A stretch of 64,000 nt of DNA from Pseudonocardia ammonioxydans (GCF_900115005.1 NZ_FOUY01000010.1:1-64000), one strand, 5' to 3'. Positions 50,522-59,315 are shown, numbered from the stretch's first letter. Numbers and translations are program-made. Notes: generated by a model not told the origin, from the letters alone.

Positions 50522-51322
50522 ATGAGCACCGCAGCTCCTGAACCGGCGGAGCCGAAGCCCGCAGCCACCGTCCTGCTGCTGCGCGACGAGCCCGGCGCCG
50601 GCGAGCTCCAGGTCTTCCTGCAGCGACGGGTCGCCGGGATGGCGTTCGCCGGCGGGATGACGGTGTTCCCCGGCGGCGGGGTCTCCACCGACGACGTACC
50701 CGACCCGGCCCGCTGGCGTGGACCCGACCCGGACCGCTTCGGTGCCCGGCTCGGACAGCCCACCCCGCTCGCCGCCGCGCTGGTGACGGCGGCGGTCCGC
50801 GAGACCTTCGAGGAGTGCGGGGTCCTGCTGGCGGCCCGCCCCGGCACCGAACCCGGCCCCCTCCCCGTGACCACCGCGTGGCGCGACGCGCTCGTCGGAC
50901 GGCAGGCGACCCTGCCCGGGCTGCTCGACGAGCACGACCTGGAGCTGCGGGCCGACCTGCTCGTGCCCTGGGCGCGGTGGATCACGCCGCCGCGGAACCC
51001 GAAGCGGTACGACACCGCGTTCCTCGTCGCCCGCGTGCCCGACGGCCAGGTCGCCGACGACTCCACCACCGAGGCCGTGGAGGCCGGCTGGTGGAGTCCC
51101 GCTGACGCGCTCGCCGGCTACGAGGCCGGTGACATGCAGCTCATGCCACCCACCCTGCGCACGCTGCAGGAGCTGTCCCGCCACGACACCGCCTCCGGAG
51201 TGCTCGACGCCGCGGCCCGCCGCGACATCGAGCCGATCACGCCGGAGGTCCGCCGGGAGGGCCGCGTCGTGACGATCACGCTGCCCGGTGATCCGGACTG
51301 GCGATACGAGGAGGCGCGATGA
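50522..51322 (+). CDS. NUDIX hydrolase (NUDT19-like)
   Basis: The 266-residue protein has a split NUDIX box. GGMTVFPGGGVSTDD is separated by about 45 residues from AAVRETFEECGVLL. This long insertion is typical of the NUDT7/NUDT19-like group that cleaves CoA derivatives. The C-terminal part has the conserved WARWITPPRNPKRYDTAFL motif. The ATG at 50522 lies 52 bases from the divergent oxidoreductase. Its stop overlaps the metallo-beta-lactamase gene (ATGA). Confidence 0.85.
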   Translation: MSTAAPEPAEPKPAATVLLLRDEPGAGELQVFLQRRVAGMAFAGGMTVFPGGGVSTDDVPDPARWRGPDPDRFGARLGQPTPLAAALVTAAVRETFEECGVLLAARPGTEPGPLPVTTAWRDALVGRQATLPGLLDEHDLELRADLLVPWARWITPPRNPKRYDTAFLVARVPDGQVADDSTTEAVEAGWWSPADALAGYEAGDMQLMPPTLRTLQELSRHDTASGVLDAAARRDIEPITPEVRREGRVVTITLPGDPDWRYEEAR

Positions 51323-52122
51323 CCCCACAGGCAGTGGGCCACCCGCTCTACGGCAGCCTGCGCGCGGTGCACCCGCTGGCATCGGTGCTGCTGCAGGACA
51401 ACCCCGGCACGATGACGCTCGACGGCACGAACACCTGGATCGTCTCGGTCCCGGACTCCGGCAGGCGGATCGTCGTCGACCCCGGTGAGGACGACGGTGT
51501 CCACCTCGAGGCGCTCGCCGACGGCGCACCGGTGGCCGCGATCGTGCTCACCCACCGGCACCCCGACCACGCCGGTGGGGTCGGCCGGTTCGTCGAGCTG
51601 ACCGGGGCGCCGGTCCACGCCGCCGACCCCTCGCTGGCCACCGGCACCACGCCGCTGACCGACGGCACCGTGATCGAGGAGGCGGGCGTCGAGCTTGAGG
51701 TCATGACGACCCCCGGACACACGTCGGACTCCGTGTCGCTGCTGCTCACCGGGCCCGGCTCGGACGGCACGGCGCTGCTGTCCGGCGACACGATCCTGGG
51801 CCGCGGCACCACCGTGATCGCCCACCCGGACGGGGCACTGGGCCCCTACCTGGACTCGCTGCGGCGGGTCGCCGAGCTGCCCGCCGGCACGCCGCTGCTG
51901 CCCGGGCACGGCCCCGAGCTCCCGGACGCCGCCGAGGTCGCGAACGCCTACCTCACCCACCGCGAGCAGCGCCTCGAGCAGGTGCGCGAGGCGCTGACCG
52001 ACCTCGGTCCCGACGCCACGCCCCGGGACGTGGTCGAGGTCGTCTACGCCGACGTCGACACCTCGCTGTGGCCGGCCGCGGAGCTGTCCGTGCGGGCCCA
52101 GCTGGATCACCTGCGCGGCTGA
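51319..52122 (+). CDS. Metallo-beta-lactamase-fold hydrolase, LACTB2-like (Rv3677c-type)
   Basis: The 267-residue protein has TMTLDGTNTWIV, the zinc motif His79-x-His81-x-Asp83-His84 (THRHPDHAGG), TTPGHTSDSVSLLL and LLSGDTILGRG, and the C-terminal winged segment of LACTB2-like enzymes. Relatives act on RNA or thioesters. ATG 51319 overlaps the NUDIX stop. The same gene lies between ridA and crp in mycobacteria (Rv3677c). Convergent with the HD gene, 8 bases away. Confidence 0.88.
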   Translation: MTPQAVGHPLYGSLRAVHPLASVLLQDNPGTMTLDGTNTWIVSVPDSGRRIVVDPGEDDGVHLEALADGAPVAAIVLTHRHPDHAGGVGRFVELTGAPVHAADPSLATGTTPLTDGTVIEEAGVELEVMTTPGHTSDSVSLLLTGPGSDGTALLSGDTILGRGTTVIAHPDGALGPYLDSLRRVAELPAGTPLLPGHGPELPDAAEVANAYLTHREQRLEQVREALTDLGPDATPRDVVEVVYADVDTSLWPAAELSVRAQLDHLRG

Positions 52123-52130
52123 CGCACCGG

Positions 52131-53099
52131 TCAGGGCACGGGCGGCGCGGTCGCCGTGTCGCCGTGGGCGTCGATCCACTCCTCGCGGAAGCGGTGCAGG
52201 AACTCCTCCAGCGCCGCGTGCCGGCGCTCGCCCAGCTCCCGCCCGGTGGCCGTGCGGAGCTCCCCGCGCAGCCGGAGCAGCTTCTCGTGGAAGTGGGCGA
52301 CGACCGAGCCGGTCGGCCCGGAGCGGTACCCGTCCTCCGACGGCGGCGCCGCCGGGTCCCACAGCGGCTCACCGATCGCGCCGCCGTAGGCGAAGGCGCG
52401 GGCGATTCCCGTGGCGCCCATCGCGTCGAGCATGTCCGCGTCGTGCAGGCAGGCCGCGATCGCGGTGGCGGCGGCCGTCGGGGGCGGGCCGGGCTCGGCG
52501 GCGTCGCCCCCGTCGCCCGCGGCACGCCCGTCGCCCGCGGCACGCACCGAGAACGAGTAGCGGCCGGTGGCCTCGACGGCGTCCAGCACCGGTTCCCACA
52601 GTGCGGGGTCGATCCCGCTGCGGCGCAGCGCGTCCCGTGCCTCCGTGCGGCACTCGGCCGGCGCGACGACCCGGCCCAGCCGCGCCTCGGCCGCCCGGTG
52701 GTGGTCGTGCACGTACGCGGCGACCGCGGCGACGAACCCGTCGAGTCCCTCGCGCGTGGCGAGCCGCGCGGACAACCCGGCCACCCGATCGAGGTGCCCG
52801 AGGTCGTGTGCGACGTCCGCGCCCGCCATGTCCGCCGCGACGACCTCGCGCAGCCGGCGCAGGTCCGCCGCCGAGGCCCGGGCCGTGCTCCCAGGGGCAC
52901 CCTCGGGGCGTCCGGCGCCACCAGGGGCACCCTCGAGGCACCCGGCAGTCCCGGCGTCCCCAGGGGCACCCTCGGGGCACCCCGCGTTCCCGGCGTCCCC
53001 AGGGGCACCCTCGGGGCACCCGGCGCTACGAGGGGCACCCTCGGGGCGGCCGGGCGGCGTAGCGGGGCCGGCGGGCGGCGTGCCGGGGCCGCCGCTCAC
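52131..53099 (-). CDS. HD-domain phosphohydrolase with N-terminal PEGAP repeat tail
   Basis: The 322-residue protein has an N-terminal tail of about 75 residues rich in Gly/Ala/Pro with five EGAP(G/R) units. The HD domain follows: DVAHDLGHLDRVAGL carries the first His-Asp, AAYVHDHHRA the second and CLHDADMLDAMG the third. The layout is that of YedJ-type HD hydrolases of nucleotides. The GTG at 53099 overlaps the stop of the MFS gene (GTGA), so it is coupled to it. The tail repeats may be dispensable; an alternative start after the repeats is not obvious. Confidence 0.82.
   Translation of the reverse strand: MSGGPGTPPAGPATPPGRPEGAPRSAGCPEGAPGDAGNAGCPEGAPGDAGTAGCLEGAPGGAGRPEGAPGSTARASAADLRRLREVVAADMAGADVAHDLGHLDRVAGLSARLATREGLDGFVAAVAAYVHDHHRAAEARLGRVVAPAECRTEARDALRRSGIDPALWEPVLDAVEATGRYSFSVRAAGDGRAAGDGGDAAEPGPPPTAAATAIAACLHDADMLDAMGATGIARAFAYGGAIGEPLWDPAAPPSEDGYRSGPTGSVVAHFHEKLLRLRGELRTATGRELGERRHAALEEFLHRFREEWIDAHGDTATAPPVP
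52891..53050 (-). repeat. Five interspersed copies of a GC-rich 17-mer coding PEGAP
   Basis: AGGGGCACCCTCGGGGC-like copies start near 52893, 52923, 52961, 53000 and 53031, spaced by about 30-39 bases in multiples of three. They encode a repeated (P/L)EGAP motif with 10- or 13-residue periods. The regular spacing resembles an array but stays in frame. Confidence 0.8.
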
Positions 53100-54373
53100 G
53101 CGAGGCTCCCGGCGGGCTCGCGGGCGGCGTCGGCCGCGGCGACCGTGCCGCGCCGCAGCCACAGCAACGCGGCGACGAGCAGGCCGAGCGCACCGCCCGC
53201 CGCGTACCCGCCCGGCCCCAGGACGTCGATCAGCGTGCCGGACAGCGCCTGCCCGGCCGAGACCCCCAGCACCGCCGCCATCACCATCCAGTTGAACGCC
53301 TCGGTGGCCGAGTCCGCGGGCGCGGTCAGCTCGACGCCCAGCGAGTGCGCGGTGGTCTGCGGTGTGATGAGCCCACCGGCGACCAGCATGATCACCGCGA
53401 GCAGGACCAGCGAGCCGAGCGGGGAGACCAGCCCCATCGCCGTCACCAGCAGGGCGAACCCGCCGAGCAGCACCGGGAGCCGCAGGTGCAGCGGGCGGGG
53501 CCAGGGCCGCATCCCGTAGAGCACCCCGGCCAGCACCGACACGACCGACCACGCCGACAGCAGCAGACCACCGGCGGCGGGGGAGCCGGCGAACTCGGCG
53601 GCCGCCAGCACGCCGACCTCCGCGGTCCCCGCGACGAGGCCGAACCCGAGCGACGCCAGCGCGACCGTGCGCAGCCCCGGCCGCCGGAACACGCCGAGCA
53701 GCCCGGCCTCGCGGGTGAGCGAGCCGGCCGCCCGGGCGGCGCGGATCCGGGCCGACCGCCGCCGGACCGCGGCACTCAGTGCGAACCAGGTGGTGCCGAC
53801 CAGTTCGGCCGAGGCCGCGACGACGAGCGCGGTCCCCGGCCACGGCGTCGCCACGACCAGCATCGCGGCCAGTGCCGGGCCGAGGATGAAGAACGTCTCG
53901 AGGCTGATCGCCTCGTAGGTGTAGGCGGCCTCGCGGCGCGGCCCGGCCGGCACCAGGTCCGACCACAACGCCCGTGACGAACCTTCGATCGCCGGGGTCA
54001 GCAGACCCGCGAGCAGGCCGACGAGCAGGGTGCCGGCGAGCGGGACGCGGCCCTCGATGCAGGCGATCAGCCCGGTGATCGCGATCAGATAGCCGGTCGC
54101 GAGCGCGAGCAGCGGACGCGACGGGCCGAGCCGGTCGAGCAGGCGCCCCTGGACGACCGTGCCGGCCGCCGTCCCCACCAGCAGCGCCGCGGACACGGCG
54201 CCGGCGACGGTGTAGGACCCGTCGATCTCACGGACGTAGAGCAGTGTCGCCAGGCTGTGCATGGCGATCGGGAACCGGCCGATCGCGGAGGCGCAGACCG
54301 GGCCGGCGGCACCGGACGCGCCCAGCGCGGCGCGGTAGTCGGGCAGGGAGGCGGGCACGACAGCCAGGATCAC
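53096..54373 (-). CDS. MFS transporter
   Basis: The 425-residue protein has about 12 membrane helices with an MFS motif A-like segment (VQGRLLDRLGPSRPLLALA). It is close to uncharacterised actinobacterial MFS permeases with an N-terminal YRAALGASGAAGPVCASAIG. Substrate unknown. Start GTG 54373 is close to a perfect palindrome at 54379-54396, which would sit over the promoter or start and probably binds a repressor. Its stop overlaps the HD gene. Confidence 0.83.
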   Translation of the reverse strand: MILAVVPASLPDYRAALGASGAAGPVCASAIGRFPIAMHSLATLLYVREIDGSYTVAGAVSAALLVGTAAGTVVQGRLLDRLGPSRPLLALATGYLIAITGLIACIEGRVPLAGTLLVGLLAGLLTPAIEGSSRALWSDLVPAGPRREAAYTYEAISLETFFILGPALAAMLVVATPWPGTALVVAASAELVGTTWFALSAAVRRRSARIRAARAAGSLTREAGLLGVFRRPGLRTVALASLGFGLVAGTAEVGVLAAAEFAGSPAAGGLLLSAWSVVSVLAGVLYGMRPWPRPLHLRLPVLLGGFALLVTAMGLVSPLGSLVLLAVIMLVAGGLITPQTTAHSLGVELTAPADSATEAFNWMVMAAVLGVSAGQALSGTLIDVLGPGGYAAGGALGLLVAALLWLRRGTVAAADAAREPAGSLA

Positions 54374-54378
54374 ACGAA

Positions 54379-54396
54379 CTGGTACGGGCGTACCAG
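54379..54396. promoter_or_regulatory. Perfect 18-bp operator-like palindrome before the MFS gene
   Basis: CTGGTACG-GG-CGTACCAG is an 8+2+8 perfect inverted repeat located 5 bases upstream of the MFS start codon. TACG/CGTA-centred palindromes of this size are typical TetR- or LacI/GntR-like operators. No regulator gene is adjacent, as crp lies on the other side. Confidence 0.6.
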
Positions 54397-54452
54397 AGGA
54401 TTCCCCGGGAACGCCTCGCGAGTGCGATGCGCCCGGGCGCGACCGACCGGGG

Positions 54453-55127
54453 TCAGCGGGCCCGGCGGGCCAGGCGCTCGGGCTCCAGGATCAGCACGCT
54501 CTTGCCCTCGAGCCGCAGCCAGCCGCGATGGGCGAAGTCGGCGAGCGCCTTGTTGACCGTCTCGCGGGAGGCACCGACCAGCTGGGCGATCTCCTCCTGG
54601 GTGAGGTCGTGGGTCACCCGCAGCAGGCCCGACTCCTGGGAGCCGAACTGGCGCGCGAGCTGCAGCAGCGACTTCGCGACCCGGCCCGGGACGTCGGTGA
54701 AGATCAGGTCCGCGAGCATGTTGTTGGTGCGGCGCAGCCTGCGGGCCAGCACGCGCAGCAACTGCTCGGCGATCTCGGGACGCTTGCCGATCCACTCGCG
54801 CAGCGCGGTGCGGTCCATGGTGTAGGTCCGCACCTCGGTGACCGCGGTGGCCGACGACGTGCGCGGACCCGGGTCGAAGATGGACAGCTCACCGAACATG
54901 TCGGACGGGCCGGCCACCATGAGCAGATTCTCCCGGCCGTCGGGCGACTTGCGGCCGAGCTTCACCTTTCCGCCCGCCACGATGTAGAGGCGGTCGCCGG
55001 GCTCGCCCTCGGAGAAGATGACCTGCCCGCGGGAGAAATCAACGGCTTCCAGCGCCTCGGCCAGCGCCTCGGCGGCCTGGGGCTCCACACCCTGGAAGAT
55101 CCCAGCCCGGATCAGAACCTCGTCCAC
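54453..55127 (-). CDS. crp: Crp/Fnr-family cAMP-responsive regulator
   Basis: The 224-residue protein has the same length as M. tuberculosis Crp (Rv3676). It has a cyclic-nucleotide-binding domain ([20 protein letters not shown], then [19 protein letters not shown] with the Arg that contacts cAMP) and a helix-turn-helix ([20 protein letters not shown]). GTG 55127 follows AGGAG at good distance. Flanked by the Rv3675-like and nth genes as in mycobacteria. A probable -10 (TACACT) lies on the minus strand at 55180-55185. Confidence 0.95.
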   Translation of the reverse strand: MDEVLIRAGIFQGVEPQAAEALAEALEAVDFSRGQVIFSEGEPGDRLYIVAGGKVKLGRKSPDGRENLLMVAGPSDMFGELSIFDPGPRTSSATAVTEVRTYTMDRTALREWIGKRPEIAEQLLRVLARRLRRTNNMLADLIFTDVPGRVAKSLLQLARQFGSQESGLLRVTHDLTQEEIAQLVGASRETVNKALADFAHRGWLRLEGKSVLILEPERLARRAR

Positions 55128-55215
55128 TGCAACTCCTCGTTCACCGGCCGCGATCCTCACGGCGGGTCGTCGGCGCGCCAGTGTAGAGGCCTTCGCCACA
55201 CACGTGCGCACCACC

Positions 55216-55244
55216 GGCCCGATCGACACTCGTCCGATCGGGCC
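55216..55244 (-). terminator. Hairpin between the Rv3675-like gene and crp
   Basis: GGCCCGATCG/CGATCGGGCC pairs perfectly over 10 bp around a 9-base loop. It lies 68 bases after the stop of the small membrane protein gene and upstream of crp, so it would separate their transcription. Confidence 0.65.
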
Positions 55245-55311
55245 TGTTTCGTGCATCGGGCGCGCCACCGCCCCCGTAGACGATCTTGTCAGACCGCCCC
55301 TCGGACCGCTG

Positions 55312-55560
55312 TCACACCGATGGCACCTGGCTGCGCCGACCGCCCCGGCGACGACGGTTGCGCAGCCGGAAGAGCTCCAGCGCCCGGCTCGTGCCGGACC
55401 GGAACAAGGCGCGCACCTCGTCGGGGCGGGGCTGCTCGAGCATCTCGTCGAGCTCGTCCTGCCGCACCGTCGACTCCCGCAGGCGGGACTCGACGCGCTC
55501 CATGCCGAGCGCGAAGAACATCACGAGCAGCGGGACGAGAACGCTCAACCAGGCAGTCAT
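55312..55560 (-). CDS. Small membrane protein (Rv3675-like)
   Basis: The 82-residue protein has one N-terminal membrane helix ([20 protein letters not shown]), a charged helical stretch and a basic tail ([15 protein letters not shown]). A gene of the same type stands between crp and nth in mycobacteria. ATG 55560 follows GGAGGTGCC. Function unknown. Confidence 0.85.
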   Translation of the reverse strand: MTAWLSVLVPLLVMFFALGMERVESRLRESTVRQDELDEMLEQPRPDEVRALFRSGTSRALELFRLRNRRRRGGRRSQVPSV

Positions 55561-55624
55561 GGCACCTCCGATCCTCTCGCACTGATTCGTACGTGTCCGC
55601 ATCGGGGGTAGCCGATGCACCGGC

Positions 55625-55643
55625 TTCGTGATGCTTTCGTGAT
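55625..55643 (-). promoter_or_regulatory. Pair of direct repeats 11 bp apart
   Basis: ATCACGAA occurs twice on the minus strand (55643-55636 and 55632-55625), start to start 11 bases, that is one helical turn. It lies 65-83 bases upstream of the Rv3675-like start. Head-to-tail repeats with this spacing are the usual pattern for OmpR/PhoP-family response regulators. Confidence 0.45.
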
Positions 55644-55744
55644 CTCGTCGGCCACCGGCCGGACGCTCGGCGGTGGTGGTGGACCGTTCGGCGTCGCCCG
55701 GCGTCGGCGACCGGTGTGCCCGGCGGCACGGCCCGCACGACACC

Positions 55745-55776
55745 GTGACAGGAGTGTCGGGGGCCACCCGTACGCT
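55745..55776 (+). promoter_or_regulatory. Candidate leaderless promoter of nth
   Basis: TACGCT at 55771-55776 is 7 bases before the GTG start at 55784, and GTGACA at 55745-55750 is a possible -35 with a long 20-base spacer. There is no ribosome binding site near the GTG, which fits a leaderless transcript. Confidence 0.4.
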
Positions 55777-55783
55777 CGGTGAC

Positions 55784-56584
55784 GTGAGTACCTCCGTCCG
55801 GCGTCCCACCCGGCGCGCCGCGGCCGGTCTCGCCGCGCGGGTCGCAGCCGGGGAGAACCCGATCGGGCGAGCGCGGCGGGTCAACCGGATCCTGCGCGCA
55901 CTGGCCGAGGCCTACCCGCACGCGCACTGCGAGCTCGACTTCGCGACACCGATCGACCTCGCCGTGGCCACCATCCTGTCCGCGCAGTGCACCGACGAGC
56001 GGGTCAACCAGGTGACGCCCGCGCTGTTCGCCCGCTACCCCACCCCCGCCGACTACGCCGCGGCCGAGCGCACCGAGCTCGAGGAACTGATCCGCTCGAC
56101 CGGCTTCTACCGCAACAAGGCGACGTCCCTGATCGGGCTGGGCGCCGCGGTCGTCGAACGGCACGGCGGCGAGCTGCCCGCCACCCTCGACGACCTGGTG
56201 AAGCTGCCCGGGATCGGCCGCAAGACCGCGAACGTCATCCTCGGCAACGCGTTCGACGTCCCCGGGATCACCGTGGACACCCACTTCGGACGCCTGGTGC
56301 GTCGCTGGGGCTGGACCACCGAGGAGGACCCGGTGAAGGTCGAGCACGCCGTCGGCGCGCTCGTCCCGCGTCGCGACTGGACGATCGTCTCGCACCACGT
56401 CATCTTCCACGGCCGGCGCGTCTGCCACTCCCGCAAGCCGGCCTGCGGCGCCTGCACCCTGGCCGCGGACTGCCCCGCCTACGGACTCGGCCCGACCGAC
56501 CCCGGCGAGGCGGCGGCCCTGGTCAAGGGCGTGGAGCGGGAGCACCTGCTGGAGCTCGCGGGGATCACCGGGGACGGCCCGTGA
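55784..56584 (+). CDS. nth: Endonuclease III
   Basis: The 266-residue DNA glycosylase/AP lyase removes oxidised pyrimidines. It has [20 protein letters not shown], the catalytic Lys in [16 protein letters not shown], the helix-hairpin-helix [14 protein letters not shown], the catalytic Asp in [11 protein letters not shown], and the [4Fe-4S] cluster cysteines in [20 protein letters not shown] 55784 is preferred because it lies just after a -10-like box. Its stop overlaps the GTG of the thioredoxin-like gene. Positional counterpart of Rv3674c. Confidence 0.94.
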   Translation: MSTSVRRPTRRAAAGLAARVAAGENPIGRARRVNRILRALAEAYPHAHCELDFATPIDLAVATILSAQCTDERVNQVTPALFARYPTPADYAAAERTELEELIRSTGFYRNKATSLIGLGAAVVERHGGELPATLDDLVKLPGIGRKTANVILGNAFDVPGITVDTHFGRLVRRWGWTTEEDPVKVEHAVGALVPRRDWTIVSHHVIFHGRRVCHSRKPACGACTLAADCPAYGLGPTDPGEAAALVKGVEREHLLELAGITGDGP

Positions 56585-57234
56585 GCCGGATCGGCGCCCG
56601 CCGTTCCGAGATCGTGTCGACGGCCGTGGTCGTGCTGCTGGCCGCGCTCGCCGTCTGGGCCCTGTGGCCCGCCTCCCCGGCGCCGCCGGGCCCGGCCGCA
56701 CCGTCCGCGGCCGCCCCCGTGGAGTCCGACCCGGCCACCGCCGACCCGGCCGCACTGGGCGCCGCGCGCGACGCCGCCGGCCTGCAGCCCTGCCCGGCCC
56801 CGACCGGAACCCCGGCGGCCGGCCCGCTGGCCGGGATCACCGTGCCCTGCCTGGGCGCCGACGGCGAGGTCGAGCTCGGCGCCGCGCTCGCGGGCCGGCC
56901 GGCGCTGGTCAACTTCTGGGCGTCGTGGTGCGTGCCCTGCCGGGAGGAGCTGCCCGCGCTGGCCGAGTACGCCGGGCGTCCCGGCTCGGTGCCGGTCCTG
57001 ACCGTGGACGTGCAGGACGACCCGGTCGCGGCGCTGCGGCTGGTCGCCGACCTGGGGATCACGCTGCCCGCGGTGACCGACCCGCGCGGCGAGCTGCGTG
57101 CCGTGCTCGACACGCCGCCGGTGCTGCCGTTCTCCTACGTCGTGCGGGCCGACGGTACCCCGGCCCGGGTCGACCCACCGATCCCCTTCCGGTCGGCCGA
57201 CGAGGTCGCCGCGGCCGTGGAGCGGCTGCGATGA
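56581..57234 (+). CDS. Membrane-anchored thioredoxin-like protein (Rv3673c-type)
   Basis: The 217-residue protein has one N-terminal membrane helix (about 11-30, [20 protein letters not shown]), an Ala/Pro linker and a TlpA/ResA-like thioredoxin fold with active site Trp-Cys-Val-Pro-Cys ([20 protein letters not shown]). It should work outside the membrane in disulfide exchange or cytochrome maturation. GTG 56581 overlaps the nth stop, and its own stop overlaps the next ATG. Confidence 0.9.
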   Translation: MSRIGARRSEIVSTAVVVLLAALAVWALWPASPAPPGPAAPSAAAPVESDPATADPAALGAARDAAGLQPCPAPTGTPAAGPLAGITVPCLGADGEVELGAALAGRPALVNFWASWCVPCREELPALAEYAGRPGSVPVLTVDVQDDPVAALRLVADLGITLPAVTDPRGELRAVLDTPPVLPFSYVVRADGTPARVDPPIPFRSADEVAAAVERLR

Positions 57235-58109
57235 CCGCCGTCGAGATCCCCGCACCGGACCCGGACGCGGCCCCGGAGGCGTTGAAACCGCTGGTCGAGG
57301 GCGTACTCGGGCTCGACCCGGCCTGGTTCGGGACGCGCCGGGACCCCGCGGGCCAGGAACGGGGCGTCCGCCGGGCCGCCGTACTGATGCTGTTCGGCCG
57401 GCACGACGACCGGCGGCCGGGCGCCGACGGCCCGGACGAGGGGCCCGGCCTCGACGTGCTGCTCACCGAGCGCTCCTCGACGTTGCGCTCGCACGCCGGG
57501 CAGGTCGCGTTCCCCGGCGGTCGCGTCGACCCCGGCGACACCGGGCCGGTGCACGCCGCGCTGCGCGAGGCGCAGGAGGAGACCGGGCTGGACCCGGCCG
57601 GCGTCGTACCGCTGGCCGTGCTGCCCGAGCTGTTCATCCCGCCGACCGGCTTCCTGGTGACCCCGGTACTGGCGCACTGGGCCGACCCGGTCCCGGTCCG
57701 GGCGATCGACCCGGCCGAGGTCGCGCGGGTGGTCCGGGTGCCGGTCCCGGTGCTCACCGACCCGGCCAACCGGTTCACCGTGCGCGGGCCGCGGGGCCAC
57801 ACCGGGCCGGCCTTCCGGACGTCGGGGCTGGTGATCTGGGGGTTCACCGCCGGCCTGCTGTCCGCCCTGCTGCAGCGGTCCGGCTGGGAGCGCCCCTGGG
57901 ACGGCACGCAGGTCGAAGAGCTCGAGGACGCCTGGACCGTCGCCCGGCGGCTCCACGGGAGCCCGGGACCCGCCGCTCCGGACGACGGCGACCGGCACCA
58001 TGCCGACCGGAACCATGCAGACCGGAACCACGGCGACCAGTACGACGCCGAACTGCGAGGAGAACGTGTGACCGATCCCGGCGGGTCCTCCCACGAGGTG
58101 GGCCGGTGA
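57231..58109 (+). CDS. NUDIX hydrolase, CoA-pyrophosphatase type (Rv3672c-type)
   Basis: The 292-residue protein has the UPF0035 CoA motif LRSHAGQVAFPGGRVDPGD and the NUDIX box part AALREAQEETGLDP, followed by LFIPPTGFLVTPVLAHW. It should hydrolyse CoA or its derivatives to 4'-phosphopantetheine and 3',5'-ADP. A C-terminal tail of His/Asp/Arg/Asn-rich units is coded by a 15-bp tandem repeat and is outside the family core. ATG 57231 overlaps the previous stop; its stop overlaps the marP GTG. Confidence 0.9.
   Translation: MTAVEIPAPDPDAAPEALKPLVEGVLGLDPAWFGTRRDPAGQERGVRRAAVLMLFGRHDDRRPGADGPDEGPGLDVLLTERSSTLRSHAGQVAFPGGRVDPGDTGPVHAALREAQEETGLDPAGVVPLAVLPELFIPPTGFLVTPVLAHWADPVPVRAIDPAEVARVVRVPVPVLTDPANRFTVRGPRGHTGPAFRTSGLVIWGFTAGLLSALLQRSGWERPWDGTQVEELEDAWTVARRLHGSPGPAAPDDGDRHHADRNHADRNHGDQYDAELRGERVTDPGGSSHEVGR
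57990..58034 (+). repeat. Three tandem 15-bp units in the NUDIX gene tail
   Basis: Units GACCGG(C/A)ACCA(T/C)GC-like begin at 57990, 58005 and 58020 and encode DR(H/N)H-x repeats, giving a His-rich tail. Confidence 0.8.
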
Positions 58110-59311
58110 TCATCAGTTGGGTCGACGTCGTCGTCGTCATCCTGGCGCTGCTGGCCGCGGTCTCCGGCTGGCGGCACGGGGTCGCGGTCGCGCTGCTGTC
58201 GTTCGTCGGCGTGCTGACCGGCGCCGTGCTGGGTCTGCGGCTCGCGCCGCTGGTGGCCGCCCAGGTCGAGTCCCAGCAGGCCAAGGTCCTGCTCGGGGTC
58301 GGCGCGGTCGTGCTGCTGGTCGCGCTCGGCGAGGCCACGGGTGTGTACCTGGGCCGGTTCATCCGGGACCGGATCCGCCGCGAGGGCACGCTCAAGGTCG
58401 ACTCCACGCTCGGCGCCGGGGTGCAGGCGGTCGCCGTGGTGGTGGCCGCCTGGCTGATCGCGTTGCCGCTGGCCTCGACCGGTTTCCCCACGCTGACCGG
58501 CGGGATCCGCGACTCGCGGGTGCTCGCCGGGGTCGACGGGGTGATGCCCGACGCCGCCCGCCAGCTCCCCGCCGAGCTCCGGCAGATCCTCGACGACTCC
58601 GGCTTCCCGGACGTCGTCAGCCCGTTCTCCCGTACTCCGGTCGCCGCCGTCGGCCCGCCCGACTCGAGCCTGGCGCAGGACCCGATCGTCACCGAGGTCC
58701 GCGACCGGGTGCTCAAGGTCCGCGGGCGGGCACCGTCGTGCCGCCGGGCCCTGGAGGGCACCGGGTTCGTCGTCGCGCCGCAGCGGGTCATGACGAACGC
58801 GCACGTCGTCGCCGGTACCTCCAGCACGACCGTCGAGGTGACCACCGACAGCGGCCGTTCCCGCAGGCTGGACGCCGAGGTGATCCACTACGACCCCCAG
58901 GTCGACGTGGCCGTGCTCGACGTGCCCGCCCTGGAGGAGGAGCCGCTGCGGTTCACCCCGGACCCGGCGAGCGTCGGCGACGACACGATCATCGTCGGCT
59001 ACCCGCTGGACGGCCCGTACACGGTCACGCCGGGCAAGGTGCGCGAGCGGATCCGGCTGCGTGGCCCGGACATCTACGAGCAGGGCAGCGTGGTGCGCGA
59101 CGTCTACACCGTGCGCGCCGTGGTCCGCTCCGGGAACTCCGGCGGACCGATGATCACCCCGGACGGCCGGGTGGTCGGCGTGGTGTTCGGGGCCGCGCTG
59201 GACGACTCCGAGACGGGCTTCGTGCTCACCGCCGAGCAGGTCGCGGAGGCCCTGAACGTCGCCGCGGACGACTCGGCGACACCGGTCGACACCGGGGAGT
59301 GTGCTTCCTAG
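58106..59311 (+). CDS. marP: Membrane serine protease of the MarP (acid-resistance) type
   Basis: The 401-residue protein has an N-terminal CvpA-like domain with four membrane helices (residues 1-125). A trypsin-like periplasmic protease domain follows, with His233 (MTNAHVV), Asp267 (QVDVAVLDV) and Ser345 (RSGNSGGPM). Cys212 and Cys399 match the regulatory disulfide pair of mycobacterial MarP. The order nth, thioredoxin-like, NUDIX, marP with all four genes overlapping matches Rv3674c-Rv3671c. It is expected to cleave cell-wall-associated proteins under acid or oxidative stress. GTG 58106 overlaps the NUDIX stop. Confidence 0.93.
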   Translation: MIISWVDVVVVILALLAAVSGWRHGVAVALLSFVGVLTGAVLGLRLAPLVAAQVESQQAKVLLGVGAVVLLVALGEATGVYLGRFIRDRIRREGTLKVDSTLGAGVQAVAVVVAAWLIALPLASTGFPTLTGGIRDSRVLAGVDGVMPDAARQLPAELRQILDDSGFPDVVSPFSRTPVAAVGPPDSSLAQDPIVTEVRDRVLKVRGRAPSCRRALEGTGFVVAPQRVMTNAHVVAGTSSTTVEVTTDSGRSRRLDAEVIHYDPQVDVAVLDVPALEEEPLRFTPDPASVGDDTIIVGYPLDGPYTVTPGKVRERIRLRGPDIYEQGSVVRDVYTVRAVVRSGNSGGPMITPDGRVVGVVFGAALDDSETGFVLTAEQVAEALNVAADDSATPVDTGECAS

Positions 59312-59315
59312 GGCT

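Noticed and set aside
52891-53050. Regularly spaced repeats, possible CRISPR-like array
   Set aside because: Units are spaced in multiples of three inside a coding frame, spacers are themselves similar, and no cas genes are present.
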